Below, one piece after another: positions 1 through 7,770 of a stretch of DNA of 17,406 nt. The position numbers and the translations under genes are program-made. The stretch lies in assembly GCA_902836725.1 (NCBI GenBank), contig CADFRV010000017.1, forward strand, positions 1-17,406. Direction: 5' to 3'. The notes beneath the pieces were generated by a model. It was not told the origin of the DNA. It ran no database searches and worked only from the letters and a program-made list of their open reading frames with translations. The stretch comes from Muribaculaceae bacterium (lineage in GTDB: Bacteria > Bacteroidota > Bacteroidia > Bacteroidales > Muribaculaceae). Positions within the stretch are counted from its first letter, which is position 1. Each line of letters opens with the position of its first letter.

Positions 1-58
1 ATCACTGCCGCCAGAAGGTAGGTGAATGCAATGTCTCCAACCTTCTGGCGGCAGTGAT
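1..58. repeat. Perfect 18-bp inverted repeat at the window edge
   Basis: Bases 1-18 are the exact reverse complement of bases 41-58, separated by a 22-nt spacer. The repeat lies inside the murF-like coding frame. Recognisable MurF sequence (VGECNVSNLLAAV) begins just after the left arm. A fold-back artefact at a contig end is the simplest reading, though a real hairpin cannot be excluded. Confidence 0.85.
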
Positions 59-527
59 CGTGGCCCTCAGGCTCGGCATGAGCGAGGAAAAGATCCGTTA
101 TGCCGTTGAGCAGATAGAGCAGGTGGAACACCGCCTCAACATGAAGCGCACCCCCGCGGGCATAACTATCATAGATGATGCCTTCAATTCAAATCCGGCA
201 GGATCCAGAATGGCGCTTGATGTGCTTTCAATGATGAAACCGGGCAAGCGTATAATCATTACCCCCGGTATGATAGAGCTGGGTGATCTTCAGGATAAGG
301 CCAACGAGGAATTCGGCCGCCATATCGCCGAATGCGCCGATGTGGCAATCATCGTAGGCCATTACAACCGCGACGCAATCATGGCCGGTCTTTCCGGTGG
401 CAAACTGTCTCAGAACGACATACATGCCGTCGATACTTTCGCCGATGCACAGCGGTTGCTCCAGACAATAGCATGCGCGGGCGACACCGTCCTGTATGAG
501 AATGACCTTCCGGATACCTTCAAATGA
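1..527 (+). CDS. MurF-like Mur ligase, C-terminal part (5' end cut by window)
   Basis: This is the C-terminal part of an ATP-dependent Mur ligase that would join a D-Ala-D-Ala type dipeptide to the UDP-MurNAc-tripeptide in the cytoplasm. The frame is open from base 3 to the TGA at 525-527, about 174 codons; full MurF is about 450. Visible family signs are the central-domain helix around NLLAAV (near base 42), the IIDDAFNSNP motif (bases 168-197) that opens the glutamate-ligase C-domain, TPGMIELGD, and the ending VLYENDLPDTFK. This ending and motif set recall MurF-like proteins of Clostridia that sit beside a Ddl, more than the usual Bacteroidetes MurF; that comparison is from memory. It lies 92 nt upstream of ddl on the same strand, which supports a joint role in making and adding the terminal dipeptide. 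The first ~18 bases form an inverted repeat with 41-58 and may be an assembly artefact, so the first few encoded residues are not trustworthy. Confidence 0.85.
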   Translation, partial: HCRQKVGECNVSNLLAAVIVALRLGMSEEKIRYAVEQIEQVEHRLNMKRTPAGITIIDDAFNSNPAGSRMALDVLSMMKPGKRIIITPGMIELGDLQDKANEEFGRHIAECADVAIIVGHYNRDAIMAGLSGGKLSQNDIHAVDTFADAQRLLQTIACAGDTVLYENDLPDTFK

Positions 528-577
528 TCCGCATGATCTTTGGCAACAGAATAAAAGTATCTGACCGGTAAATAAAA

Positions 578-585
578 TAATTTTG
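578..585 (+). promoter_or_regulatory. Candidate -7 element (TAATTTTG) before ddl
   Basis: TAATTTTG fits the Bacteroidetes -7 consensus TAnnTTTG, 34 nt before the GTG start of ddl. No TTTG is present 19-21 nt upstream, so the site is weak. ddl could equally be read through from the murF-like gene. Confidence 0.3.
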
Positions 586-619
586 AATAGTTGTTTACAG
601 AACAAAATATATCACAACA

Positions 620-1819
620 GTGAAAACTAACATAGGAGTATTTTTCGGCGGACGCTCCACCGAACATGAGATCGCAATGATCTCTGCCAATCAGGCAATG
701 GCGGCTATAGACCGTAACAAATTCGACGTTACACCTGTATATATCACCAAAGACGGTTTATGGTATACCGGTGAGGCGCTGTTAGATATAAAGAATTACC
801 GCGACATTCCCGCAATGCTGAAAATGTGCAGGGAGGTTTATATGCGTCCCATTTACGGTGACTACAACCTGTATCTCGTAAATCCGGAAGGATTTCTTAA
901 AAAACGGGATATTGCGACCAAACTTGATGTGGTTATACCGGTGCTTCATGGCGCGAACGGTGAAGACGGCACTTTCGAGGGACTGATGGATTACATCGGC
1001 ATCCCTTATGCCGGATGCGATACTCTGGCGTCGGCAAACGGAATGGACAAGATCACTATGAAAATGATCCTTCGCGAAAACGGCATTCCTGTAGTTGATT
1101 ATATCTGGTTCACTGACAGGCAGTGGTTCGCTGAAAAGGAGCGCCTGGTGCAGAAAGTTGAGGAAAAGCTGGGCTATCCTGTAATTGTAAAGCCTGCCAA
1201 CCTCGGTTCCTCGATCGGAATAGGAGCCGCACATAACCGTCAGGAGCTTGAGGCGCGTGTTGAGGATGCGTCGCGATATGCGTCGCGCATTATCGTGGAG
1301 CACATGGTGCAGAAACTTCAGGAGATAAATTGCTCCGTGCTCGGCGACTGCGACGAGTTCGAGACTTCTGTCCTGGAAGAACCTATCAAATCGGAAGAGA
1401 TACTGTCGTATACCGACAAATATATGGGAGGATCCAAGACACCGCGCGGCATGGCGGCTTCTGCCAAGAAAATTCCGGCTGATCTGCCTGAGGATATGAC
1501 GAAAGAGATACGCCGTCTTGCCGGCGAGACTTTCAGAGTGCTCTCATGTCATGGCGTGAGCCGTGTCGACGTGATAGTAGACCGCGATACCCGCGATATC
1601 TATGTAAACGAGATAAACACAATTCCTGGATCTCTGTCGTATTATCTCTGGGAGGCCACCGGCCTGAGTTTCTCAGGACTCATGGAGCGTCTGGTGAATC
1701 TTGCAGTAAAAAGAAACGACCGCAGAAACCGCAAGACGTTGACATTCAGCCAGAATATTTTCGCGATGGGAGGCGGTACAAAAGGCGTGAAAGGCGGCAA
1801 GTTTGGAGCAAAGCGCTGA
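620..1819 (+). CDS. ddl: D-alanine--D-alanine ligase (ATP-grasp), long form
   Basis: Cytoplasmic ATP-grasp ligase joining two D-alanines for the peptidoglycan stem peptide. The GTG start puts the beta-strand and GGRSTEHE motif (residues 10-17) at the usual N-terminal position. Other signs are HGANGEDG (110-117), the ATP-binding KPANLGSSIG (191-200), and the metal-binding ENEINTIPG-like stretch NEINTIPG (330-337). In the omega-loop region SYTDKY, K267-Y268 aligns with the Lys-Tyr pair of D-Ala-D-Ala ligases rather than the His of VanA-type D-lactate ligases, so D-Ala is the likely second substrate. At 399 residues it is longer than typical Ddl (about 310-370); the extra length includes a basic Gly/Lys-rich tail (about 383-399). 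It follows the MurF-like gene by 92 nt. It may be a second Ddl beside a standard one elsewhere; that cannot be seen here. Confidence 0.9.
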   Translation: MKTNIGVFFGGRSTEHEIAMISANQAMAAIDRNKFDVTPVYITKDGLWYTGEALLDIKNYRDIPAMLKMCREVYMRPIYGDYNLYLVNPEGFLKKRDIATKLDVVIPVLHGANGEDGTFEGLMDYIGIPYAGCDTLASANGMDKITMKMILRENGIPVVDYIWFTDRQWFAEKERLVQKVEEKLGYPVIVKPANLGSSIGIGAAHNRQELEARVEDASRYASRIIVEHMVQKLQEINCSVLGDCDEFETSVLEEPIKSEEILSYTDKYMGGSKTPRGMAASAKKIPADLPEDMTKEIRRLAGETFRVLSCHGVSRVDVIVDRDTRDIYVNEINTIPGSLSYYLWEATGLSFSGLMERLVNLAVKRNDRRNRKTLTFSQNIFAMGGGTKGVKGGKFGAKR

Positions 1820-1843
1820 TAACACAGACACTTTTGCTATAAC

Positions 1844-1874
1844 TTTGCAAATCAGACGCAAATTCGTATCTTTG
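1844..1874 (+). promoter_or_regulatory. Bacteroidetes-type promoter of ileS
   Basis: TTTG at 1844-1847, a 19-nt spacer, then TATCTTTG at 1867-1874. This exactly matches the Bacteroidetes -33 (TTTG) and -7 (TAnnTTTG) elements. Transcription should start near 1881, giving a leader of about 40 nt. A second -7-like TAACTTTG at 1840-1847 overlaps the -33 element but has no partner of its own. Confidence 0.75.
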
Positions 1875-1920
1875 CACCCATAAAAAATCTCCGATATAAT
1901 TCCATCAACTCAAAAGAAAG

Positions 1921-4900
1921 ATGAAATTCACCGAATATAACAAGTTCAATCTCTCCGAAATAAACAAGGAGGTGCTTGCCCAGTGGAATGCCAGTCATCT
2001 CTTCGAGCAGAGCATGTCCACCCGTGAAGGAATGCCCACATTCGTGTTTTATGAAGGTCCTCCCTCGGCCAACGGCATGCCCGGTATCCATCATGTGCTT
2101 GCACGTACCATCAAGGATATTTTCTGCCGCTACAAGACAATGAAGGGTTTTCACGTGAAGCGTAAGGCCGGTTGGGACACACATGGCCTTCCCGTGGAGC
2201 TCGGTGTGGAAAAAGCTTTGGGTATCACCAAGGAAGATATCGGTAAAAAGATTTCGGTGGACGAATACAATGCCGCCTGTCGCCGCGAGGTGATGAAATA
2301 CACCAAGGAATGGACATCCCTTACCAATTCAATGGGCTATTGGGTGGATCTGGACAATCCTTATATAACCTACGACAACCGCTATATCGAGAGTGTATGG
2401 TGGCTTCTTTCGCAGCTATACAAGAAAGATTATCTGTACAAGGGATATACCATTCAGCCATATTCTCCGGCTGCCGGCACAGGTCTGAGCACCCATGAGC
2501 TTAATCAGCCCGGATGCTACCGCGATGTCAAGGACACCACTTGTGTGGCACAGTTCCTCGTGACAGATCCTGCCGATTACATGACAGGCCATGGCGAACC
2601 GTATTTCCTCGCATGGACCACAACCCCATGGACATTGCCGTCGAATACCGCACTCTGTGTAGGACCTGATATCGAGTACAGCGTAGTACGCACGTTCAAT
2701 CCTTATTCGGGAAATCCTGAAACCGTTGTTCTGGCGACTGCACTGATGGGGCATTATTTAAATCCCAAAGCAGAAGGGCTTCCCCTTGCCGATTATAAGA
2801 AAGGTGACAAACTCATACCTTATGAGGTCGTAAAGACTTTGAAAGGCACTGATCTCGTAGGTTTCCATTATGAGCAACTGTTCAAATGGATGAATCCCGG
2901 TGAAGGTGCTTTCCGTGTAATACCTGGTGATTATGTGAGCACGGAAGATGGTACAGGCATCGTGCATATAGCAGGCACTTTCGGTGCCGATGACCTTCGT
3001 GTATCACGCCAGAGCGGTGTGCCTCCCTTGACACTGGTAGACAAAGACGGCAATATCCGTCCTATGGTAGACCTTCGCGGACGCTTCTTCCTTCTTGAGG
3101 ACATAGATCCGAAGTTTGTGTCGGAAAACGTCGATGTGGAGGCATACAGGCCATGGGAGGGCAAATTTGTCAAAAACGCTTACGACGCGTCTAAATCCGA
3201 TGCTGACGAGACACTTGATGTGGAGCTTTGCATGTGGCTGAAACAGAACGACAAGGTTTTCAAAATCGAGAAACATGTCCATTCCTATCCGCATTGCTGG
3301 CGCACAGACAAGCCCGTGCTCTATTATCCGCTTGACAGTTGGTTCATCCGCACTACCGCTGCCCGCGAGCGCCTGATGGAACTCAATGAGAACATCAAGT
3401 GGAAACCCGCCTCAACCGGTTCGGGACGTTTCGGAAAATGGCTGGAGAACCTGCAGGACTGGAACCTCTCACGTTCGCGTTACTGGGGTACCCCGCTTCC
3501 TATCTGGCGTACAGAGGATGGCAAGGAGGAGATCTGCATCGATTCTGTGGAGACACTCTATAATGAGATCGAACGCGCGGTGGAGGCCGGTGTGATGTCG
3601 GAGAATCCGTATAAGAAAAAAGGATTCGTTCCCGGCGATTACAGCAAGGATAATTATGAGAAGATAGATCTGCACCGTCCGTATGTTGACGATATAGTTC
3701 TTGTGAGTGCGTCAGGTAAGCCCATGCACAGGGAGACCGACCTCATCGACGTATGGTTCGACTCGGGTGCGATGCCTTACGCGCAGCTCCATTATCCGTT
3801 TGAGAATAAGGAGGGACTTGATTCTGGAGAGCTTTATCCGGCTGATTTCATCGCTGAAGGTGTGGACCAGACACGCGGATGGTTCTTCACCCTCCATGCG
3901 ATTGCAGGGATGGTGTTCGACTCCGTGGCATACAAGGCTGTGATTTCAAACGGTCTCGTTCTTGACAAGGATGGCAACAAGATGAGCAAGCGTCTCGGCA
4001 ATGCGGTGAATCCTTTCGAGGCCATAGAAGCATTTGGCAGCGATCCTGTGCGTTGGTACATGATCTCCAATTCATCTCCCTGGGACAACCTGAAATTTGA
4101 TTCGGAAGGTGTAAAGGAGGTTTCGCGCAAGTTATTCTCTACTCTCTATAATACATATTCGTTCCTGGTGCTGTATGCCAATGTGGATGGTTTTACCGGA
4201 GTAGAGAAACATGTGCCTGTGAACGAGCGTCCCGAGATCGACCGTTGGATACTTTCGGTTCTCAATACCCTTATAAAAGAGGTGGATGCCGCACTTGATG
4301 ACTATGAGCCGACAAAGGCTGCCCGCGCGATCAACACGTTCGTGAACGACAACCTGTCAAACTGGTATGTGCGTCTGAACCGCAAACGTTTTTGGGGTGG
4401 TGAAATGAATTCCGACAAGCTGTCGGCATTCCAGACACTGCTCACATGTATGGAGACTGTAGCACAGCTTATGGCTCCTTTCGCACCGTTCTTTGCCGAC
4501 AAGCTCTATGCCGATCTCAAGGCTCCGGCTCTCGCGGCAGAGGGTAAGAAACCGGAATCCGTGCATATCTCGTTCTTCCCCAAGGCAGACGAGGCGCTTA
4601 TTGATCCGGCTCTGGAAAGCCGCATGAACCTTGCTCAGGTCATAACTTCAATGGTGCTGTCGCTCAGACGTAAGGTCAACATCAAGGTGCGTCAGCCGCT
4701 GCAGACACTTATGATACCTGTGGCTAATGACGCGCAGCGTGCCGAGGTCGAGGCTATGTCGCAGCTCATACTTTCGGAAGTCAATGTTAAAGAGATCAAG
4801 TTTGTAAGCAACGACGAGGGTGTGCTTGTAAAACGCATCAAAGCCGACTTCAAGAAACTCGGTCCGAAATTCGGAAAACGTATGAAAGCTGTGGCTCAGG

Positions 4901-5358
4901 CCATCGCCGCCATGAGCCAGCACGATATCATTGCGCTTGAGCGCGACGGTTCCGTGGAATTGCAGATGCCGGAAGGCGAACCAGTTAAGGTTGACGTAGT
5001 TGACGTGGAGATACGCAATGAGGACATACCTGGATGGCTTGTGGCCAATGAGGGGGCTGTGACCGTGGCTCTTGATGTTACTGTCACTGAAGATCTCCGT
5101 CGCGAAGGCATGGCGCGAGAAATAGTAAACCGAGTGCAGAATTTGCGTAAAAACCGTGACTACGATATCACACAACGTATCAATATCGTAGTGGCTCCGT
5201 CGCCGCTGACTGATGACGCTGTCAAGGATTATGGCGAATACATATGCCGCCAGGTTCTTGCAGACGCGATAGCTGTCGCGCCTGTGGAAGCGCCAGCCGA
5301 GGACGAAGTGTTCGATATAGACGGTAATACGGTTGTAATTTCGGTATCTCTCGTTTGA
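1921..5358 (+). CDS. ileS: Isoleucyl-tRNA synthetase, type 2 (IleRS2)
   Basis: Charges tRNA-Ile with isoleucine. The 1145-residue length is typical of the eukaryote-like type 2 class rather than the about 940 residues of E. coli IleRS. The class I HIGH motif reads GIHH at residues 55-58 (after NGMP), the swapped GXHH form known from a subset of IleRS2. The CP1 editing domain starts around the Thr-rich W232-TTTPWTLPSN segment and should hydrolyse Val-tRNA-Ile. KMSKR is at 687-691. The anticodon-binding region and the long type 2 C-terminal part follow. The ATG at 1921 is 46 nt after a strong promoter. The gene is probably transcribed alone, ending at the hairpin at 5369-5414. Type 2 enzymes are established to be much less sensitive to mupirocin than type 1; for this protein that is inference. 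Confidence 0.97.
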   Translation: MKFTEYNKFNLSEINKEVLAQWNASHLFEQSMSTREGMPTFVFYEGPPSANGMPGIHHVLARTIKDIFCRYKTMKGFHVKRKAGWDTHGLPVELGVEKALGITKEDIGKKISVDEYNAACRREVMKYTKEWTSLTNSMGYWVDLDNPYITYDNRYIESVWWLLSQLYKKDYLYKGYTIQPYSPAAGTGLSTHELNQPGCYRDVKDTTCVAQFLVTDPADYMTGHGEPYFLAWTTTPWTLPSNTALCVGPDIEYSVVRTFNPYSGNPETVVLATALMGHYLNPKAEGLPLADYKKGDKLIPYEVVKTLKGTDLVGFHYEQLFKWMNPGEGAFRVIPGDYVSTEDGTGIVHIAGTFGADDLRVSRQSGVPPLTLVDKDGNIRPMVDLRGRFFLLEDIDPKFVSENVDVEAYRPWEGKFVKNAYDASKSDADETLDVELCMWLKQNDKVFKIEKHVHSYPHCWRTDKPVLYYPLDSWFIRTTAARERLMELNENIKWKPASTGSGRFGKWLENLQDWNLSRSRYWGTPLPIWRTEDGKEEICIDSVETLYNEIERAVEAGVMSENPYKKKGFVPGDYSKDNYEKIDLHRPYVDDIVLVSASGKPMHRETDLIDVWFDSGAMPYAQLHYPFENKEGLDSGELYPADFIAEGVDQTRGWFFTLHAIAGMVFDSVAYKAVISNGLVLDKDGNKMSKRLGNAVNPFEAIEAFGSDPVRWYMISNSSPWDNLKFDSEGVKEVSRKLFSTLYNTYSFLVLYANVDGFTGVEKHVPVNERPEIDRWILSVLNTLIKEVDAALDDYEPTKAARAINTFVNDNLSNWYVRLNRKRFWGGEMNSDKLSAFQTLLTCMETVAQLMAPFAPFFADKLYADLKAPALAAEGKKPESVHISFFPKADEALIDPALESRMNLAQVITSMVLSLRRKVNIKVRQPLQTLMIPVANDAQRAEVEAMSQLILSEVNVKEIKFVSNDEGVLVKRIKADFKKLGPKFGKRMKAVAQAIAAMSQHDIIALERDGSVELQMPEGEPVKVDVVDVEIRNEDIPGWLVANEGAVTVALDVTVTEDLRREGMAREIVNRVQNLRKNRDYDITQRINIVVAPSPLTDDAVKDYGEYICRQVLADAIAVAPVEAPAEDEVFDIDGNTVVISVSLV

Positions 5359-5368
5359 TAGAATAAAT

Positions 5369-5414
5369 AGTTTCGGTGCCAGTGTGGATTGATCGGCACA
5401 TTGGCACCGAAACT
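5369..5414 (+). terminator. Terminator-like hairpin after ileS
   Basis: An 18-bp stem (5369-5386 with 5397-5414, one G-T pair) and a 10-nt loop, starting 10 nt after the ileS stop. The 3' side is followed only by TTAATATAG, so the U-tract is short. The position between ileS and the next operon supports a terminator role. Confidence 0.65.
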
Positions 5415-5444
5415 TTAATATAGTCTAAACTGTTGTAAGTTTTG
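5414..5444 (+). promoter_or_regulatory. Weak promoter candidate for the traR/dksA-lspA operon
   Basis: TTTA at 5414-5417, a 19-nt spacer, and AAGTTTTG at 5437-5444 (7 of 8 matches to TAnnTTTG). It begins at the last base of the ileS terminator stem. The leader would be about 85 nt. The remaining 5445-5535 holds no ORF or clear structure. Confidence 0.3.
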
Positions 5445-5535
5445 TAAACAGCGGCCTTGATCCGGTTTGGTCATGAACATTTCCAATTGCCCTATAGGCC
5501 CCGTTAGTAATATCACCATTCAAAACCATTGAAAA

Positions 5536-5901
5536 ATGACCGAGAAGACCCGTTATACCGATGAGGAACTTGAAGAATTCAAAGCCCTTATCCTCCAGAA
5601 ACTTGAAAAGGCCCGTAAGGAGTATGAGACTCTCCGTGCCGATGTGATGAATGCAAACGACACCTCTGACACATCGCCAACTTTCAAAGTGTTGGAAGAA
5701 GGTGCATATACCCTCTCAAAAGAGGAGTCGAGCCGTCTTGCACAACGTCAGGCACAGTTCATAAAACATTTGCAGGCCGCATTGGTCAGGATCGAAAACA
5801 AAACTTATGGCATAGACCGCATAACAGGAAAGCTTATTCCCAAGGAGCGGCTAAAGGCTGTTCCCCACGCCACATTATGCGTGGAAACCAAGACTAAATA
5901 A
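5536..5901 (+). CDS. TraR/DksA-family protein lacking the zinc-finger cysteines
   Basis: A 121-residue protein with a charged coiled-coil N-terminal half (about residues 8-85) and the C-terminal signature YGIDRITGKLIPKERL...VPHATL (91-114). This is the layout of Bacteroidetes TraR/DksA-like proteins, which are thought to act through the RNA polymerase secondary channel. The canonical four zinc-binding Cys are absent: position 94 is Asp where relatives often have Cys (GIC-R), and the only Cys is C115 near the end. It is the first gene of a tight operon, 5 nt before lspA. The family call is firm; whether it binds RNA polymerase or responds to ppGpp is not shown. The ATG at 5536 was chosen because the family start and coiled coil follow at once. 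Confidence 0.85.
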   Translation: MTEKTRYTDEELEEFKALILQKLEKARKEYETLRADVMNANDTSDTSPTFKVLEEGAYTLSKEESSRLAQRQAQFIKHLQAALVRIENKTYGIDRITGKLIPKERLKAVPHATLCVETKTK

Positions 5902-5906
5902 GAATA

Positions 5907-6596
5907 GTGGACAGATCCAATCCTTTGATGCGCCGGGGATGGATGGCTGCAATAATAATCGCCATCGTAATTCTTGCGGATCAGATCTTTAAAATATGGG
6001 TGAAAACCCATTTCTATCTGGGCGAGAGCCATGAGATATTCTCATGGTTCCAGCTCGTGTTTATACAGAACAACGGCATGGCTTTCGGATGGGAAATCGG
6101 CAGTAAGCTGCTGCTGACCCTCCTGCGCATCGTCACCGTAGGTTTCCTTATCTTTTATATCTGGCGCACGGCTTCGCGGCGCGAAGCCCGCACCGGCTAT
6201 CTCGTGTGTCTGTCGCTCATTGTGGCGGGAGCCGCCGGAAATATCATAGACTGCGTGTTCTATGGCCTGATTTTCGATAATCCGGCTCCTCCGTATGTAG
6301 CGACGCTTTTCCCTGCAGAAGGAGGATATGGCGAATGGCTTCATGGCCTTGTAGTCGATATGCTCTATTTCCCCTTGTGCGAATGGGATTGGCCTTCATG
6401 GATGCCGTGGGTCGGAGGCGAGCATTTTATATTTTTCCGTCCTGTCTTCAATCTGGCTGATGCCGCCATAAGTGTCGGCATGATATTGCTCATTCTGTTC
6501 TATTCGTCACAGATAAGCGAGGTACCCTGGAGGCTCAAAACTCAAAAAGCTGCGGACGAGGCATTGTCAGGGAAGATTGAAAACAATGAAAAGTAA
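5907..6596 (+). CDS. lspA: Lipoprotein signal peptidase II (Bacteroidetes type)
   Basis: Inner-membrane aspartyl protease that removes signal peptides from diacylated prolipoproteins. At 229 residues it is longer than the roughly 165-residue E. coli enzyme. The first membrane helix ends with DQ (D25). NNGMAFG is at 55-61, GNIIDCVFYG at 111-120, and the two likely catalytic Asp are D151 (LVVDMLYF) and D185 (FNLADAAIS). Between GNIID and VVD there is an insertion of about 25 residues (LFPAEGGYGEWLHG region), plus a Trp-rich loop before FFRPVFN; both are usual in Bacteroidetes LspA. GTG at 5907 is the first start after the preceding stop; an ATG at 5928 would remove seven residues. It has gaps of 5 and 6 nt to its neighbours, so it sits mid-operon, directly before a lipoprotein that is a likely substrate. 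Confidence 0.95.
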   Translation: MDRSNPLMRRGWMAAIIIAIVILADQIFKIWVKTHFYLGESHEIFSWFQLVFIQNNGMAFGWEIGSKLLLTLLRIVTVGFLIFYIWRTASRREARTGYLVCLSLIVAGAAGNIIDCVFYGLIFDNPAPPYVATLFPAEGGYGEWLHGLVVDMLYFPLCEWDWPSWMPWVGGEHFIFFRPVFNLADAAISVGMILLILFYSSQISEVPWRLKTQKAADEALSGKIENNEK

Positions 6597-6602
6597 TTGT
6601 CA

Positions 6603-7730
6603 ATGAAACCAGTGCGACGCATAATGACATTCTTTAACGAAACTGCCCGTATGTCCATACTGCCAGTCGTATGCGGCGCCCTCTCTGCAGGAATGCTTTT
6701 TTCTGCATGTGAACGCACCCCTGAGAATGTATTGGGCAAAGAGGCCATGGCCTCGCTTTTGGCTGATCTGCATATGGGGGAAGCAGTGGTGGATTACAAT
6801 TATGACGCATATCCCAATGATTCGGCAAGGAAAACTCTTAAGCAGAGTATTTATGCCGCACATGGGGTGGATCAGGCGCTTGTCGATACATCTTTCGGGT
6901 GGTATGGCAACCATATAGAAGACTATATAAAGGTATGCGACCGCACGATCGAGATTATTCAGGAACGTCAGCGTGATTTAGCGAGCGCGTCAAGTTCGCA
7001 GATCGCCATAGCAGGAGATTCAGTGGTCATCTGGAACGGTGGCCATCTGGTCGTTACCGACAATATGCCGTCGCGTGTGATCACTTTCAGTTTTTCTCCT
7101 GACAGTACATGGCAGAAGGGTGACATCTTCATGTTGCGTTATAAGCCTGTCAATTCAAACGTGCGTCTCGAAAGCCGTGTTGCAGTGGATTATACCAACG
7201 GTCTTACTGCCTACATGATGGATGCAGCCGAAAAACGTTCGGCCATGGTACAGCATATCCAGGTGGATTCAACTCTGGTGCCTCGGCGCGTTTATGGCTA
7301 TCTTTCTGTTCCGGAAGGTAGCAGCGGGTATGAGATTGACAGTATCGCGGTGATCCGTATGCGTCATTATGTGTTGCCGGGTTCATACATCGGCAACCGT
7401 AGATTCGGATATGGCTTATCGCCGGAGAAACTTCGTAATGCTAATTCTATAACGCGCGATGTGGTCGGGAATAATGCCGATACAACGATGAGTGACAGAG
7501 AAAACGATGTGCCGCTACGAAGAAATCCTGTGTCATCGCATGAACCGGGAACCCGTATGGCGAGGCAGTCCGGCGATTTGCCAGTGAGTTCGTCGGAGAG
7601 AGAGGAGACCGAGCATCGTAAAAACGCTGCCGAGCATAAGGTCACACCGGAAAGCCGTCGCCAGGCTGCATCGCGGCATCAGCTCCAGTCTCCGAATACG
7701 CAACGCCGTCAGATTAGAAAGACCAATTAG
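6603..7730 (+). CDS. DUF4296-type lipoprotein with disordered tail
   Basis: A 375-residue predicted lipoprotein. From the ATG at 6603 a basic N-terminus (RR at 5-6) leads to a hydrophobic stretch and the lipobox LFSAC, with the lipidated Cys at 36. A TTG at 6597 or ATG at 6651 are alternative starts. Residues about 40-125 (LGKEAMASLLADLHMGEAVV, then Y-rich helices and WYGNHIEDY) match the DUF4296 pattern of Bacteroidetes envelope proteins found near lspA. The middle (about 135-275) looks beta-rich. The last 85 or so residues are Ser/Arg/Glu-rich low complexity and probably disordered. The function of the family is unknown to me. It follows lspA by 6 nt and should be processed by it. Confidence 0.8.
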   Translation: MKPVRRIMTFFNETARMSILPVVCGALSAGMLFSACERTPENVLGKEAMASLLADLHMGEAVVDYNYDAYPNDSARKTLKQSIYAAHGVDQALVDTSFGWYGNHIEDYIKVCDRTIEIIQERQRDLASASSSQIAIAGDSVVIWNGGHLVVTDNMPSRVITFSFSPDSTWQKGDIFMLRYKPVNSNVRLESRVAVDYTNGLTAYMMDAAEKRSAMVQHIQVDSTLVPRRVYGYLSVPEGSSGYEIDSIAVIRMRHYVLPGSYIGNRRFGYGLSPEKLRNANSITRDVVGNNADTTMSDRENDVPLRRNPVSSHEPGTRMARQSGDLPVSSSEREETEHRKNAAEHKVTPESRRQAASRHQLQSPNTQRRQIRKTN

Positions 7731-7734
7731 CCAT

Positions 7735-7750
7735 AGACTATCTACAGTCT
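7735..7750 (+). terminator. Weak hairpin after the lspA operon
   Basis: A 5-bp perfect stem (AGACT 7735-7739, AGTCT 7746-7750) with a 6-nt loop, followed within 6 nt by TTTT. It lies 5 nt after the lipoprotein stop codon. The stem is short, so it may be only a partial terminator. Confidence 0.25.
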
Positions 7751-7770
7751 GATGTTTTCATGCAGCGATT

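Noticed and set aside
782..1303. 173-codon open frame antisense to ddl
   Set aside because: It is fully covered by conserved ddl sequence on the other strand, with no recognisable protein features.
4648..5175. 175-codon open frame antisense to ileS
   Set aside because: It lies wholly inside conserved ileS coding sequence and shows no family motifs.
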